A stretch of 64,000 nt of DNA, taken from positions 4,698,486 to 4,762,485 of the forward strand of contig NZ_JH993797.1 of the NCBI RefSeq assembly GCF_000316115.1, in the 5' to 3' direction. Origin of the DNA: Leptolyngbya sp. PCC 7375 (GTDB taxonomy: Bacteria; Cyanobacteriota; Cyanobacteriia; Phormidesmidales; Phormidesmidaceae). How positions within the stretch are numbered: position 1 is the first letter of the stretch; every line of letters starts with the position of its first letter. The notes below the pieces were generated by a model that ran no database searches, had not been told where the DNA came from, and saw nothing but the letters and a program-made list of their open reading frames with translations. This document shows positions 52,901-62,761 of this stretch, one piece after another. The translations under genes and the position numbers were made by a program.

Positions 52901-54001
52901 TTAACCAATTACCGCTGGCTCAACATGTGTGCCTGGTGGTTTAGCGATGGGATCGACCCAGATGCGATCGCCAAAGATTCGGATCTCAAAGGTGGGAATT
53001 TTTTCTGTAAATGGCGGTGGTGATGCTCCCTCAGCCGGTAAATACTGATAGCCATGCCAAGGGCAAGTGATACAACCATCGACAACTTTTCCTTCACCCA
53101 AGGGGCCATTTTGATGTTGGCAAACATTAGAAACAGCTGAGAGTTTGCCGTCGTATTTAAAGATGGCCACTCGCTCCCCAGCTAAGGTGACAATTTTTGC
53201 TCGATTTTCTGGAATCTCATCAAGGCTGCCGACATCCACAAACCCTGCTTCATTAGTGCTACCGGTAAACGGCTTATCTAGTTTGGCTTCCCTTAAAGCC
53301 GTGAATAAATGTAACCCAACAATCCACACCAGACTGATGCCTACACCAAGGGTGAGTAGGGGATGCTGATTTGTTTCTAGAGGACCTAAAATCACATGGC
53401 TAACCACCAGAGCATAGGCCAAATACACCCCCATGTGCAGCGCCTTCCAAATGGGGGCTGTAAGATTGACGAGCCAGAAGTCGTGGCTGGTGGCCGCCAT
53501 AATAAAGAAAATAACGAGGGCTACAGCGCCAAGTGTTTCAAAGGGAAAACGAATAAAATCGCCATATTCAGTATTGCTAACAAAAAGACTAACCAGCGGC
53601 TCCAGGTTGCCAAAATCGTGATACCAGGTGAGTACACCATCAACTTTATACCAGGTGAGCACACCATCAACGTTGAAGGTCAGCACTGGCAGATTGAGAC
53701 CAATGGCATGAATCAACGCGAGAAAAAACATGGTGACACCCATGTGGCGTCGATTAAACAAGAGAGGATAAAATCGTTTGTCTAATCGGGTCAGTGGGCC
53801 AATGGATAAGATGACATTGAGTAGAATAAATGCCGCAGACCCATAGGCGCGAATCCGGATTCCTCTAGTATCTAAGCCTGTACCTGTATTATGGGCGACA
53901 GTGAGAAAGATATAAACATATAGACCAACAGTGCCTAACAAGATAGCGTCATAGATTAGCTTCTGTCGGTTCCACTGTATTGATTTATAGGAAACACTCA
54001 T
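52901..54001 (-). CDS. Ferric-reductase-like membrane protein fused to a Rieske domain
   Basis: A 366-residue protein. Residues 1-235 have about six membrane helices with His in helices (RRHMGVTMFFLALIHAIGLN; ALHMGVYLAYALVVSHVILG), the heme-binding layout of ferric-reductase-like proteins. Residues about 255-355 form a Rieske domain with CQH...CPWH (VCQHQNGPLGEG, ITCPWHGYQY). No flavin domain is present, so electrons probably pass from the Rieske centre to the hemes or the reverse. A 27-bp period tandem duplication gives VDGVLTWY twice in a loop near residue 112. It is third in the 54678-52092 operon. Confidence 0.87.
   Translation of the reverse strand: MSVSYKSIQWNRQKLIYDAILLGTVGLYVYIFLTVAHNTGTGLDTRGIRIRAYGSAAFILLNVILSIGPLTRLDKRFYPLLFNRRHMGVTMFFLALIHAIGLNLPVLTFNVDGVLTWYKVDGVLTWYHDFGNLEPLVSLFVSNTEYGDFIRFPFETLGAVALVIFFIMAATSHDFWLVNLTAPIWKALHMGVYLAYALVVSHVILGPLETNQHPLLTLGVGISLVWIVGLHLFTALREAKLDKPFTGSTNEAGFVDVGSLDEIPENRAKIVTLAGERVAIFKYDGKLSAVSNVCQHQNGPLGEGKVVDGCITCPWHGYQYLPAEGASPPPFTEKIPTFEIRIFGDRIWVDPIAKPPGTHVEPAVIG
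53621..53671. repeat. In-frame tandem duplication in the Rieske fusion gene
   Basis: Two copies of a 24-bp unit (53621-53644 and 53648-53671, one mismatch) separated by three bases encode VDGVLTWY twice. It does not shift the frame and looks recent. Confidence 0.9.
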
Positions 54002-54146
54002 GGCAAGACGAAATCACTGCTTAAATGTGCGGTTAACGGTGTGTCAGATTTCAAGGTTGGGTACATAGGTGGCGGGTGTAAGTACGGGGTACTGTACACA
54101 CCACGCTGAAGCTTAAAAGTCAGCAGTTAGAGCCTATACCTGTTGC

Positions 54147-54371
54147 CTACTGCTCTAAAAATGCAGCAATGGGATTTTGGTCAGATCCAGTCTTTTTCAA
54201 AGGCTGAACAACAATTTTTTGCTCTTTTGTCTGGCTGAGTAATTGCTCGGTGTCCGGGGTGACAGTCGCGTAGGTAGGGCGAAATAGGAGCCCTGCAATG
54301 AAAATGATTGGCATCATAATTGCCAGAGCTATTGATGAGAATAAATGGATTTTTCGACGTGAAATAATCAC
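54147..54371 (-). CDS. Small membrane protein (74 aa) of the Rieske operon
   Basis: A 74-residue protein. It has a basic N-terminus (MIISRRK), one membrane helix (about 10-32, LFSSIALAIMMPIIFIAGLL), then a polar tail of about 40 residues (TKEQKIVVQPLKK). The ribosome-binding site is GGAGG just upstream (rc of cctccg). It lies between the 89-residue gene and the Rieske fusion in one direction. Possibly a small subunit of the membrane redox complex (inference). Confidence 0.65.
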   Translation of the reverse strand: MIISRRKIHLFSSIALAIMMPIIFIAGLLFRPTYATVTPDTEQLLSQTKEQKIVVQPLKKTGSDQNPIAAFLEQ

Positions 54372-54408
54372 ATAAACCTCCGTATTTTCTTATAAGTCGC
54401 TAAATGAA

Positions 54409-54678
54409 TTACTGAGTGAATTTCGCAGCCTGTCGGTGTGCCGTTTGCTCTATGGGATGTTGTTTTCCACCCACTAAACGTAGGGCAAAGAGGGGCCAAA
54501 AAATACTGACCCCTGGAATAATCAGTAGCCGGAAAAATGGGGCAAATCCTTGTGCTCCGGAGTCGGTACGCTGTACGCCAAATAAGGAGAAAATAACAGC
54601 GAAAATTAGGCCAGCAGTAAAGTAGACCTGTACCGCTTTAATCAGAAATTCAACAAAACTAACTGCGAAAGAATTCAT
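54409..54678 (-). CDS. Small membrane protein (89 aa), first gene of the Rieske operon
   Basis: An 89-residue protein with two likely membrane helices (about 10-34, LIKAVQVYFTAGLIFAVIFSL; about 46-68, FFRLLIIPGVSIFWPLFALRL). It ends in a short basic tail. It is the first gene of the operon that continues with the 74-residue protein, the Rieske fusion and the 256-residue protein. It is divergent from the c-di-GMP gene at 54914 with a 235-base shared control region. No family recognised. Confidence 0.68.
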   Translation of the reverse strand: MNSFAVSFVEFLIKAVQVYFTAGLIFAVIFSLFGVQRTDSGAQGFAPFFRLLIIPGVSIFWPLFALRLVGGKQHPIEQTAHRQAAKFTQ

Positions 54679-54913
54679 GGCAAGACAAAATTATCCCCAC
54701 AATTACAGTGTGAAGAGTTTGAGGTTAAGCTAAACTCAGTTCCAACGTTAGGAGGATGTTACCTTGTACCTATGAGAAGACGCTTAAAACCCAGGCAAAA
54801 TTGACATAACGATACTATTCTTTGACACTAGTCCGTAGATGTGTGCTTTGAGGCGGCTGTCTTTAATACGTCGCTGCTGTTGTTTCGTTACAGTTATCCT
54901 TTTTTGAAAATTT

Positions 54914-57900
54914 ATGGTCACTCGTGTCATCGGCTCTGGGTCACTGGATCTAGACTCTGCGATTATTCGGGATCCTTTAGTGGTTTCCTCGGAGACGTTG
55001 GTTATGACTGCTGTTGACCAGATGGCTGGTGCACAGGATAGCTATGGTGAGCGAGCCAGCTGCGTTGTAATTGTAGAGGCAGGATCTGTGGTTGGCATAC
55101 TGACGGAGCGAGATGTGGTGCGCCTGACTGCTCGGCAACCAGCCCTCGATGATTTGACCATAGCGGATGTCATAGTTTCTGCTGCACTGACCCTGGGTGA
55201 GTCCGACTTTACTGACGCAGATCTTGCTTTGGATTTACTTCAGCGACATAATAGCCGGCACTTACTACTTCTAAATGGGCAGGGGTATCTGGCGGGAGTC
55301 GTCACCCAATTAACTTTACAAAGGTTGTTAGCTTTAAAACAGGCTGAACAATGGCAACAAGACTTCAATCTGCAAGCTCAGCGAGAGGATGATTGTCAAG
55401 AAAATGGGCTACAGGATAGTGGTTCCAGGCAATCTACTTCGCTCCATGTCCCTGAATCGGTATTGAATCAAAGTGCAGTTAAAAATCGAGCAATTCTGTC
55501 AGCTATCCCAGATTATCTTTTTTGTGTAGATGCTCAGGGTGTCTATCGCGAAATTGTGACGCATCAAAAAGATATTACGTTATTTCCTGAGGATGTGAAT
55601 CCTGTTGGGCTATCGATGATTGAGATGCTCCCGGCGGCGGTGGCGACGCAACAGCTTTTTTATTTGAAAGAAGCGTTACGTACAGGAGCACTGCAAACCT
55701 ATGAACAACAGGTACAGCTAGGTGATCAGATACGGGATGAAGAGGTTAGGGTGATTCAAAGTGGTGATAATGAAGTTCTGTTTATGATTCGTGATATTAG
55801 CGATCGCAAACAGGCTGAGCGACAGCTGCAAAATCTGATTGAAGGCACTGCTGCAACCACGGGGCAGGACTTTTTCCCAGCGTTGGTTCGCCATATTGCC
55901 TCAGCCCTAGGTGTGGCCTACGCCATGATCACTGAGTTAGTTGGGGAAGAGCTACATGCCTTAGCGTTTTGGGGCCATGGTGAGCTGCATGCACCTACTT
56001 CTTATCATCCAGCAAAGACTCCTTGCGAACTGACGCTACGGGCGGGGCGCTTTTATTGTGAAGTTTTGCTACAGCAGTCTTTCCCGGATGATTTAGATTT
56101 GGCTGAGATGGGGGCAGACAGCTATTTAGGTATTGCTCTACATGATGCTCAAGGGAATGTCATAGGCGATCTATGTATTCTTGATACTCAGCCAATTCAA
56201 TCGCCCCAACGGGCCGAAGCCATTCTACAGTCGTTTGCGGCTCGGGCGACAGCTGAGTTAGAACGTCAGCGGGCAATCTCATCCCTGGAACAGCTTAACC
56301 AAGCCCTTGAAGATAAAGTGGCAGAACGCACTGCTGAATTACAGGAGCGGGAGCAATTCTTACAGACTGTATTAGATACGTTCCCACTCTCAGTTTTTTG
56401 GAAGGATCTCAACAGTGTGTATCTAGGGTGTAATCGTAACTATCTCTCAAATGCTGGATTAGCCTCTGTTGCTGACATCATTGGTAAAACGGATTTCGAG
56501 ATACCCTGGCCTCGGACCGAAGCGACAGGCTATCGAGCTGACGATGTGCAAGTCATGGTGTCTAATACGGCCAAGCTGGGAATTATCGAAACCTTGATTA
56601 AGGCGGATGGTAGACGGCTTTGGGCAGAAACGAATAAATTGCCGCTACATAATCTGGCAGGTGAGGTGGTTGGGGTATTGGGAACCTATCAGGACATTAC
56701 AGCTCGCAAACAATTAGAGTTAGATCTAAAAAACTCTCAAAAACAACTGAGTGAGGTTTTAGATACGGCGATCGCAGGTATTACCCGCTTTCGCTTTTAT
56801 CCAGATGCCTCAATTCAATACGATTATATTTCCCCTCATTGCGAACAAAATTTTGGCTATACCGCAGATGAGCTTTTTCCAGATGCTGGGTTATGGCAAG
56901 CACGAATTCATCAGGATGATTGGGCAATGGAAGTGCTACCTACGCTGCAGTCAATTCTCAGTACGCGCAGCACATCCACCCATCATATGGAATATCGATT
57001 CCATCGTAAGGATAGTTCCATCTGTTGGATTTTTGCCAATTGCTTCGTGCAGTGGAATGAGGCAGGAGACTATTGGTATGTCACGGTTGTGGATACGGAT
57101 ATTAGCGATCGCAAACGAGCTGAGTCACAGCTACAGAATTTGATTTTAGGAACTGCTGCAGTGGGCCAAGACTTTTTCCCTGCATTGGCCAGACATATTG
57201 CTGAGGCCTTGGATATCACCCATGTGTTGATCACGGAGTGCAGAGGCCGTCAACTGCATAGCCTGGCCGTTTGGACGGAGGGAGAACTGCAGCCGAATGA
57301 TGTGTACCCGTTAGTGAATACCCCCTGCGAGCGGGTCGTGCAAGCGGGCATCTTTTGTTGTGAACAATCTATTCAGCAGCGGTTTCCTGACTATTTAGCG
57401 TTGCGTGAAATGGCTGCAGAGAGCTATGTGGGAATTGCTCTACGGGATACAAAAAGAGAGGTGACTGGAATTCTATGCATCTTTCACCAACAGCCATTAC
57501 AAGATGTACAGCGAGCCACCCAAATTCTACAGATTTTCGCAGCGCGGGCTGCGGCTGAATTAGAGCGACAACGGGCGAATACGGCATTGGAGCAGCTTAA
57601 TCAGGCCTTAGAAATCAAAGTGGCTGAACGGACAGCTGAACTTTTAGAGCGAGAGCAATTTCTCCAAACTGTTTTGGATACCTTTCCACTGCACATCTTT
57701 TGGAAGGATCGTCATTCTGTTTATTTAGGTGGCAATCGTAATTTTTTAAAGAATGCAGGCCTTAACTCCTTGGTAGATATTCAGGGAAAGACGGATTATG
57801 ACCTCCCTTGGACATCGGCAGAAGCGGCAGCGTATCGAGCTGACGATCGTCAGGTAATAGAATCTAATACCGCTAAGCTTGGCATTATTGAGACTCAACG

Positions 57901-59713
57901 TAAAGCTGATGGTCAGTCAATTTGGATCGAAACAAATAAGCACCCTTTGCACAATCTGGATGGAGAGACTATTGGTGTATTGGGTACGTTTCAGGATGTT
58001 ACCGATCATAAGGCCGCAAAGGCATTGATTAAACAGCAATTGGCGGCCATTGAGGCTGCTATTGAAGGCATTAGTATTTTGCAAAACGATGTCTACACCT
58101 ATGTAAATCCAGCTCATCTCAACCTCTTTGGGTACACGCATCCCGACGAACTGTTAGGACGATCGTGGCAACTCCTATATTCTTCAGAAGAGGTGCGACG
58201 ATTTGAGCAAGACATTTTTCCTGCATTAGAATGCGATCGCGCTTGGCAAGGAGAAGCCGTGGCAACTCGTAAAGATGGCTCCAAGTTTCCTCAAGGGGTT
58301 TCTTTAACCTTAATGAATAATGGGTTGGTGATCTGTGTTTGTCGCGATATCAGTGATCTCAAACAGGCACAAGAACAAATCACTCATAATGCCCTCCATG
58401 ATCCATTGACTGGTTTGCCCAATCGACGACTATTGTTAGACCGTATTGAGCTTGCATTACAACGATCGAAACGTCCTCAAACGTCTCACTATGCTGTGCT
58501 CTTTCTCGATTTAGATAGATTTAAAGTTGTCAATGATAGTTTGGGGCATTTAGTGGGCGATAAACTACTCATTGAAGTGTCAAAACGACTAAAACAACAT
58601 CTCCGCAGTACAGATATGGTTGCTCGGCTCGGTGGGGATGAGTTTGTGATCTTGCTGGAAGATGTGGATACCGTTGAGGATATTGTCCAGGTGGTAGAGC
58701 GGATTTTGGCGGACTGTCAAACGCCGATTCTGATTGATGAGCATAAGATATTTACCAGCACCAGCATCGGCATTGCCATGGGCAGTGAAGATTATCAGGA
58801 AGCCGCTAATCTCATTCGAGATGCTGATATCGCTATGTATCGCGCTAAGTCAGAGACTCATAATTCCTATAAATTCTTTGATGCAGCCATGTATTTAGAG
58901 GCCATGAGTCGCCTTACCTTAGAAACAGATTTTCGGAAGGCGATTACTCAGCAGGAATTTGTGATTCACTACCAACCCATTGTTAGCTTAAAGGATAGTC
59001 AGCTCACTGGATTTGAGGCATTGATTCGATGGCAACATCCAGACCGTGGACTCCTCTCTCCCAGCGAATTTATTCCCATGGCTGAAGAGACAAACTTAGT
59101 CACTGGTTTGGATAGCTGGGTGATCAACCAGACGTGTGAACAGCTGATGGTGTGGAAGCAACAGTTTCCCAATCATTTTCCTCTAAAAATCAGTATAAAC
59201 CTCTCTGTTCAAGACTTACACAGAAGTACGTTACTTCAGGATATCGACGATATTCTTAGCGTGATGAGCTTAACGGGAGATTTGATGATTTTAGAAATAA
59301 CTGAAAGCATGTTGATTGAGGATATTGATATTGATCAAACCATCGACTTATTGGCACAACTGGCATCTAGACAAATCCAAATCAGTATTGATGATTTTGG
59401 CACTGGATATTCATCCCTAAGTTATCTCCATCGATTGCCTATTCATAGTTTAAAAATTGATCGTTTGTTTGTTGGCAATATGCATTTGAAAAATCGTAAC
59501 TATCAGGTAATTAGCACTATCCTTGCTCTAGGTAAGCAGTTGGGGTTGACCGTTGTGGCAGAAGGTATTGAAACCCCTCATCACCTTCAACAGTTGCAAA
59601 AACTGGGCTGTGATTTGGGCCAAGGATACCTATTCTCACAGCCACTCACAGCCCATGATGTTGAAACTATTCTCAATAGCTCAACCGGAGTACCCAGAAT
59701 GTGGGTGTTTTAG
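54914..59713 (+). CDS. CBS/PAS/GAF sensor with GGDEF and EAL domains
   Basis: A 1,599-residue cytosolic c-di-GMP protein. Order: a CBS pair (about 10-140), PAS (about 190-295), GAF (about 305-455), coiled coil (LEQLNQALEDKVAERTAELQ), PAS, PAS, a second GAF (about 735-890), another coiled coil, PAS, PAS, GGDEF (about 1160-1320, RLGGDEFVILLED) and EAL (about 1340-1590, GFEALIRWQHP, DDFGTGYSSLSYL). Both output motifs look intact, so it may make and break c-di-GMP. The GAF-coil-PAS block is present twice with close similarity (QLQNLI.GTAA...QDFFPAL), a duplication. No membrane helix. Input ligands unknown. Confidence 0.92.
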   Translation: MVTRVIGSGSLDLDSAIIRDPLVVSSETLVMTAVDQMAGAQDSYGERASCVVIVEAGSVVGILTERDVVRLTARQPALDDLTIADVIVSAALTLGESDFTDADLALDLLQRHNSRHLLLLNGQGYLAGVVTQLTLQRLLALKQAEQWQQDFNLQAQREDDCQENGLQDSGSRQSTSLHVPESVLNQSAVKNRAILSAIPDYLFCVDAQGVYREIVTHQKDITLFPEDVNPVGLSMIEMLPAAVATQQLFYLKEALRTGALQTYEQQVQLGDQIRDEEVRVIQSGDNEVLFMIRDISDRKQAERQLQNLIEGTAATTGQDFFPALVRHIASALGVAYAMITELVGEELHALAFWGHGELHAPTSYHPAKTPCELTLRAGRFYCEVLLQQSFPDDLDLAEMGADSYLGIALHDAQGNVIGDLCILDTQPIQSPQRAEAILQSFAARATAELERQRAISSLEQLNQALEDKVAERTAELQEREQFLQTVLDTFPLSVFWKDLNSVYLGCNRNYLSNAGLASVADIIGKTDFEIPWPRTEATGYRADDVQVMVSNTAKLGIIETLIKADGRRLWAETNKLPLHNLAGEVVGVLGTYQDITARKQLELDLKNSQKQLSEVLDTAIAGITRFRFYPDASIQYDYISPHCEQNFGYTADELFPDAGLWQARIHQDDWAMEVLPTLQSILSTRSTSTHHMEYRFHRKDSSICWIFANCFVQWNEAGDYWYVTVVDTDISDRKRAESQLQNLILGTAAVGQDFFPALARHIAEALDITHVLITECRGRQLHSLAVWTEGELQPNDVYPLVNTPCERVVQAGIFCCEQSIQQRFPDYLALREMAAESYVGIALRDTKREVTGILCIFHQQPLQDVQRATQILQIFAARAAAELERQRANTALEQLNQALEIKVAERTAELLEREQFLQTVLDTFPLHIFWKDRHSVYLGGNRNFLKNAGLNSLVDIQGKTDYDLPWTSAEAAAYRADDRQVIESNTAKLGIIETQRKADGQSIWIETNKHPLHNLDGETIGVLGTFQDVTDHKAAKALIKQQLAAIEAAIEGISILQNDVYTYVNPAHLNLFGYTHPDELLGRSWQLLYSSEEVRRFEQDIFPALECDRAWQGEAVATRKDGSKFPQGVSLTLMNNGLVICVCRDISDLKQAQEQITHNALHDPLTGLPNRRLLLDRIELALQRSKRPQTSHYAVLFLDLDRFKVVNDSLGHLVGDKLLIEVSKRLKQHLRSTDMVARLGGDEFVILLEDVDTVEDIVQVVERILADCQTPILIDEHKIFTSTSIGIAMGSEDYQEAANLIRDADIAMYRAKSETHNSYKFFDAAMYLEAMSRLTLETDFRKAITQQEFVIHYQPIVSLKDSQLTGFEALIRWQHPDRGLLSPSEFIPMAEETNLVTGLDSWVINQTCEQLMVWKQQFPNHFPLKISINLSVQDLHRSTLLQDIDDILSVMSLTGDLMILEITESMLIEDIDIDQTIDLLAQLASRQIQISIDDFGTGYSSLSYLHRLPIHSLKIDRLFVGNMHLKNRNYQVISTILALGKQLGLTVVAEGIETPHHLQQLQKLGCDLGQGYLFSQPLTAHDVETILNSSTGVPRMWVF

Positions 59714-59741
59714 GCCCCAAATTAGATGAGCACAATGGAAC

Positions 59742-60986
59742 TTACGAGGCTTGTTGCATTTTTTCTGGCAAGAAACCGGGTAAGGGGACATTTAGCCGCC
59801 ATTGCTTGTCACCATAGAACAAGACCTGATAAATGTGCATACTGCCATCTCTGAAGGAGGCCTCGAAGGATTGCAGATAGAGATACCACATCCGTAGAAA
59901 TCTCTCATCATAGTTAGATGAGAGGGAAGAAATTAGTTCGCGGTTCGCGGTGAAGTTTTTGCCCCAGCGTCTGAAGGTTTCTGCGTAATGGGGTTTTAGA
60001 TTCTCGCAGTGGGCTACGGTGAGTTTTGCTGCCCGCAAATCTCGACAAATTTCGGAGAGCTGGGGAGCATAGCCACCAGGGAAGATATATTTGTCGATCC
60101 AGGGACCGTTACGTTCAGAACTCTCGGTGGTAATGGTGTGGAGCATGCCAACACCGTGAGGCTTCAGTAGGGCTCTAGCTTTCTCCATAAAGGTGGAGAA
60201 ATTGCCTTTGCCCACATGCTCAAACATGCCGATGCTGACAAATTTGTCGTACTGACCTTCTGTTTCTCGATAATCTCTAATTTCTATTTTGATTTTGTCT
60301 TCTAGACCTTTATCGGCAATCCGTTTTTTTGCTAAGGCGGCCTGTTCGTCACTTAGGGTAACGCCAGTGCCGGTGATGCCATAGTGCTCAGCGGCATAAA
60401 TCAGCATGCCGCCCCACCCACAGCCGATGTCTACTAGAGTCTCACCCGGTTTCAGGGCAAGTTTGCGGCAGATGATTTCATACTTTTGGTTTTGCATGGT
60501 TTCTAAACTGTCCTCAGGATTGACCTGATAGCCGCAGGAGTAGGTGAGGGTAGAGTCTAAAAACAGCTGATAAAAGTCATTGCCGAGGTCGTAATGGTAC
60601 TGGACGTTTTTACGACTATTTTTGAGCAGTAGCGGTACTGTTTTCAGCCGTTGAGAAATGATTTGCAGCGCCAGGGGAATGGTTAGCTTTTGGCTGGCCT
60701 TGGAGTAGACTCGGTTGCGATAGAGCATACTGATCAGCTCTGTCAGCTGGTCGTTGGCTTCATCCCACCAGCCGTCCATATAGGCTTCCCCAAACCCCAG
60801 CGAAGCAAAGGTGATGATGCTGGCATAGGTGCGTTGGTCGTGAATCTGTAGGTGCACATGGGGCTGAGTGTCTGGGGAGCCAAAGTTAAATATCTGACCG
60901 CTGGGGTTGGTGACGGTCAAGTAGCCATCGCTAATAAAGCTGAATAGCTCATAGAGATAGCGTTCAGCGGTCGGTAAATTTTCCAT
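59742..60986 (-). CDS. cfa: Cyclopropane-fatty-acyl-phospholipid synthase family methyltransferase
   Basis: A 414-residue SAM-dependent methyltransferase from ATG 60986 (TTG at 61007 possible). The N-terminal domain has an SCP2-like feel. The catalytic part contains YSCGYQ, the SAM motif VDIGCGWGGMLIYAAEHYGI, GVTLSDEQ and YDKFVSIGMFEHVG. The C-terminus includes FRRWGKNF. CFA synthases add a methylene bridge to unsaturated lipid chains. Relatives also methylate other lipids, so the exact product is uncertain. It stands between the c-di-GMP gene and the MATE gene. Confidence 0.87.
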   Translation of the reverse strand: MENLPTAERYLYELFSFISDGYLTVTNPSGQIFNFGSPDTQPHVHLQIHDQRTYASIITFASLGFGEAYMDGWWDEANDQLTELISMLYRNRVYSKASQKLTIPLALQIISQRLKTVPLLLKNSRKNVQYHYDLGNDFYQLFLDSTLTYSCGYQVNPEDSLETMQNQKYEIICRKLALKPGETLVDIGCGWGGMLIYAAEHYGITGTGVTLSDEQAALAKKRIADKGLEDKIKIEIRDYRETEGQYDKFVSIGMFEHVGKGNFSTFMEKARALLKPHGVGMLHTITTESSERNGPWIDKYIFPGGYAPQLSEICRDLRAAKLTVAHCENLKPHYAETFRRWGKNFTANRELISSLSSNYDERFLRMWYLYLQSFEASFRDGSMHIYQVLFYGDKQWRLNVPLPGFLPEKMQQAS

Positions 60987-61148
60987 GGCTGGGGCATAGT
61001 AGATCAACCCCAGCGTATCAAATAGATATGGACTGTTTGTGTTGCGTTTGTTGCTATAGCGTCAACCATAGGGTGAAGATTGGCATGGCTATCTGAAAAA
61101 TTCCTACGTTTGCCTGAAGCTAAGACGTAGTCCTAACCTGCATCTACC

Positions 61149-62546
61149 ATGCCCCCGTTTAATGCCTTGCCCCGATGGGTCAGTAGCCTACGAACCGAAG
61201 CTAAGGCCTCGCTTCGTCTGGCTATTCCTCTGATGCTGATTCAGCTGTCGGAAGGGGCTGTGAACTTTGTGGATAGTTTAATGATGGGTGATTTGGGTAC
61301 GGCAACCCTGGCTGCAGGCGGGCTGGGGGCAACAGTGTTTTGGATGCTGCTATCGTTGTGCACCGGCCTGTTGGAAATGACGGGGGCCATTGCTGCTGAA
61401 GCCCATGGTGCCCGAGACCATCATCGTGTTAGTCGGATCAATGTGCAGGGGCTGTGGCTGAGTTTTAGCATCTCTCTACCCACGATGGTTTTGATTTGGC
61501 ATATGGATGTCATTCTTAGACTGTTGGGGCAGCAGGCGGCTACTGTGGATGGCGCGATCGCATATTTGCATGCCATCGTTTGGGGCCTACCCGCAGCCCT
61601 GGGTGTATTTGTGTTTAAGGAAATTCTGACGGCCCTATCGCGACCGCGTTTGGTGGTAATGCTGATGGGGTTGAGCATTCCCCTGAATATTGGCCTGAAC
61701 TATGGGCTGATGTATGGCAAATGGGGGCTGCCAGAGCTAGGTTTGGCAGGGATTGGCTGGGCCAGTACGGTGGTATTTTGGTGCAGCTTTGGAGTGGCGG
61801 TGGTGCTCTTAAAGGTGTATCCGTCGCTGCGGCGACTGCGGTTATTAAGGCAGTGGTGGCGGTGCGATCGCAACATCCTCTCCGAAATTATTCACCTGGG
61901 CTGGCCCCTATGCGTCGACTATGGCACCGAGATGGGAGCCCTCACAGCCGCTGCCCTGCTCATGGGCCTCTGGAGTACAGAATTACTGGCGGCCCATCGC
62001 ATTGTCATGACCACCACAGAGCTGTTACTAATGTTCTCTTGGGGCTTTGCCTATGCCGCTGCCATGCGTACGGGGCATAAAATCGGGGCGGGGGCACCGC
62101 GAGGGGCTCGACAGGTGGCCCATGCTAACCTGCTCATGAATTTGGTGTTGGTTATGGTGCTGGCAATTCCGCTCTGGTTTTTGCCCCAAACCATTGCCAG
62201 TTTTTATCTGGACGTGAACTTACCAGAGAATGCCGAAACTGTGACTATTGCAGCCACCCTGTTTAAAGTGGGTGTGGTATTTCAAATTGCCCAGGGGATT
62301 CGTTTGATCAGTGCGGGAACATTGCAGGGACTGAAGGACACCCATCTGTTGGCAACGGTAGATGTGTTGGCCCATTGGGGCATTGGCATTGGTCTAGGCT
62401 ATGTGATCGGACAACTGCTGGGGTGGCAAGGCATTGGTCTGTGGTGGAGTTTGGCCTTGGGGCAGCTGATCGCAGCCATCGTGCTAACACAACGGTTTCA
62501 GCAATTGATCTCAGTACGTATTCCCTGTATTTCACCTCAAGAATAA
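61149..62546 (+). CDS. MATE family multidrug efflux transporter
   Basis: A 465-residue membrane protein with about twelve helices in two related halves. The first helices contain LAIPLMLIQLSEGAVNFVDS and MMGDLGTATLAAGGLGA, typical MATE sequence, and the second half has the matching WPLCVDYGTEMGALTAAALLM. These antiporters use H+ or Na+ to export cationic compounds. ATG 61149 is chosen. Its substrate and regulation cannot be seen. It is divergent from the cfa-type gene. Confidence 0.92.
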   Translation: MPPFNALPRWVSSLRTEAKASLRLAIPLMLIQLSEGAVNFVDSLMMGDLGTATLAAGGLGATVFWMLLSLCTGLLEMTGAIAAEAHGARDHHRVSRINVQGLWLSFSISLPTMVLIWHMDVILRLLGQQAATVDGAIAYLHAIVWGLPAALGVFVFKEILTALSRPRLVVMLMGLSIPLNIGLNYGLMYGKWGLPELGLAGIGWASTVVFWCSFGVAVVLLKVYPSLRRLRLLRQWWRCDRNILSEIIHLGWPLCVDYGTEMGALTAAALLMGLWSTELLAAHRIVMTTTELLLMFSWGFAYAAAMRTGHKIGAGAPRGARQVAHANLLMNLVLVMVLAIPLWFLPQTIASFYLDVNLPENAETVTIAATLFKVGVVFQIAQGIRLISAGTLQGLKDTHLLATVDVLAHWGIGIGLGYVIGQLLGWQGIGLWWSLALGQLIAAIVLTQRFQQLISVRIPCISPQE

Positions 62547-62761
62547 GTGTCTCTGTCTCAGCACTAGAGACAATCCTTACCCAAGTGGATTCAGGGGCGT
62601 CATGTAAGCTTGTGGGCCGAGTTTGAGATTGTGTATACGTTAGGGACATACCGACGCCCACCCTTTGATGTCAGCCGAAGAAACCTCAAACATGTGTAGC
62701 TAAGAGCCTGGACTATAGGTCGTTCAGCGATAGAATCATCATCGTTCCTATACGCTGATCC

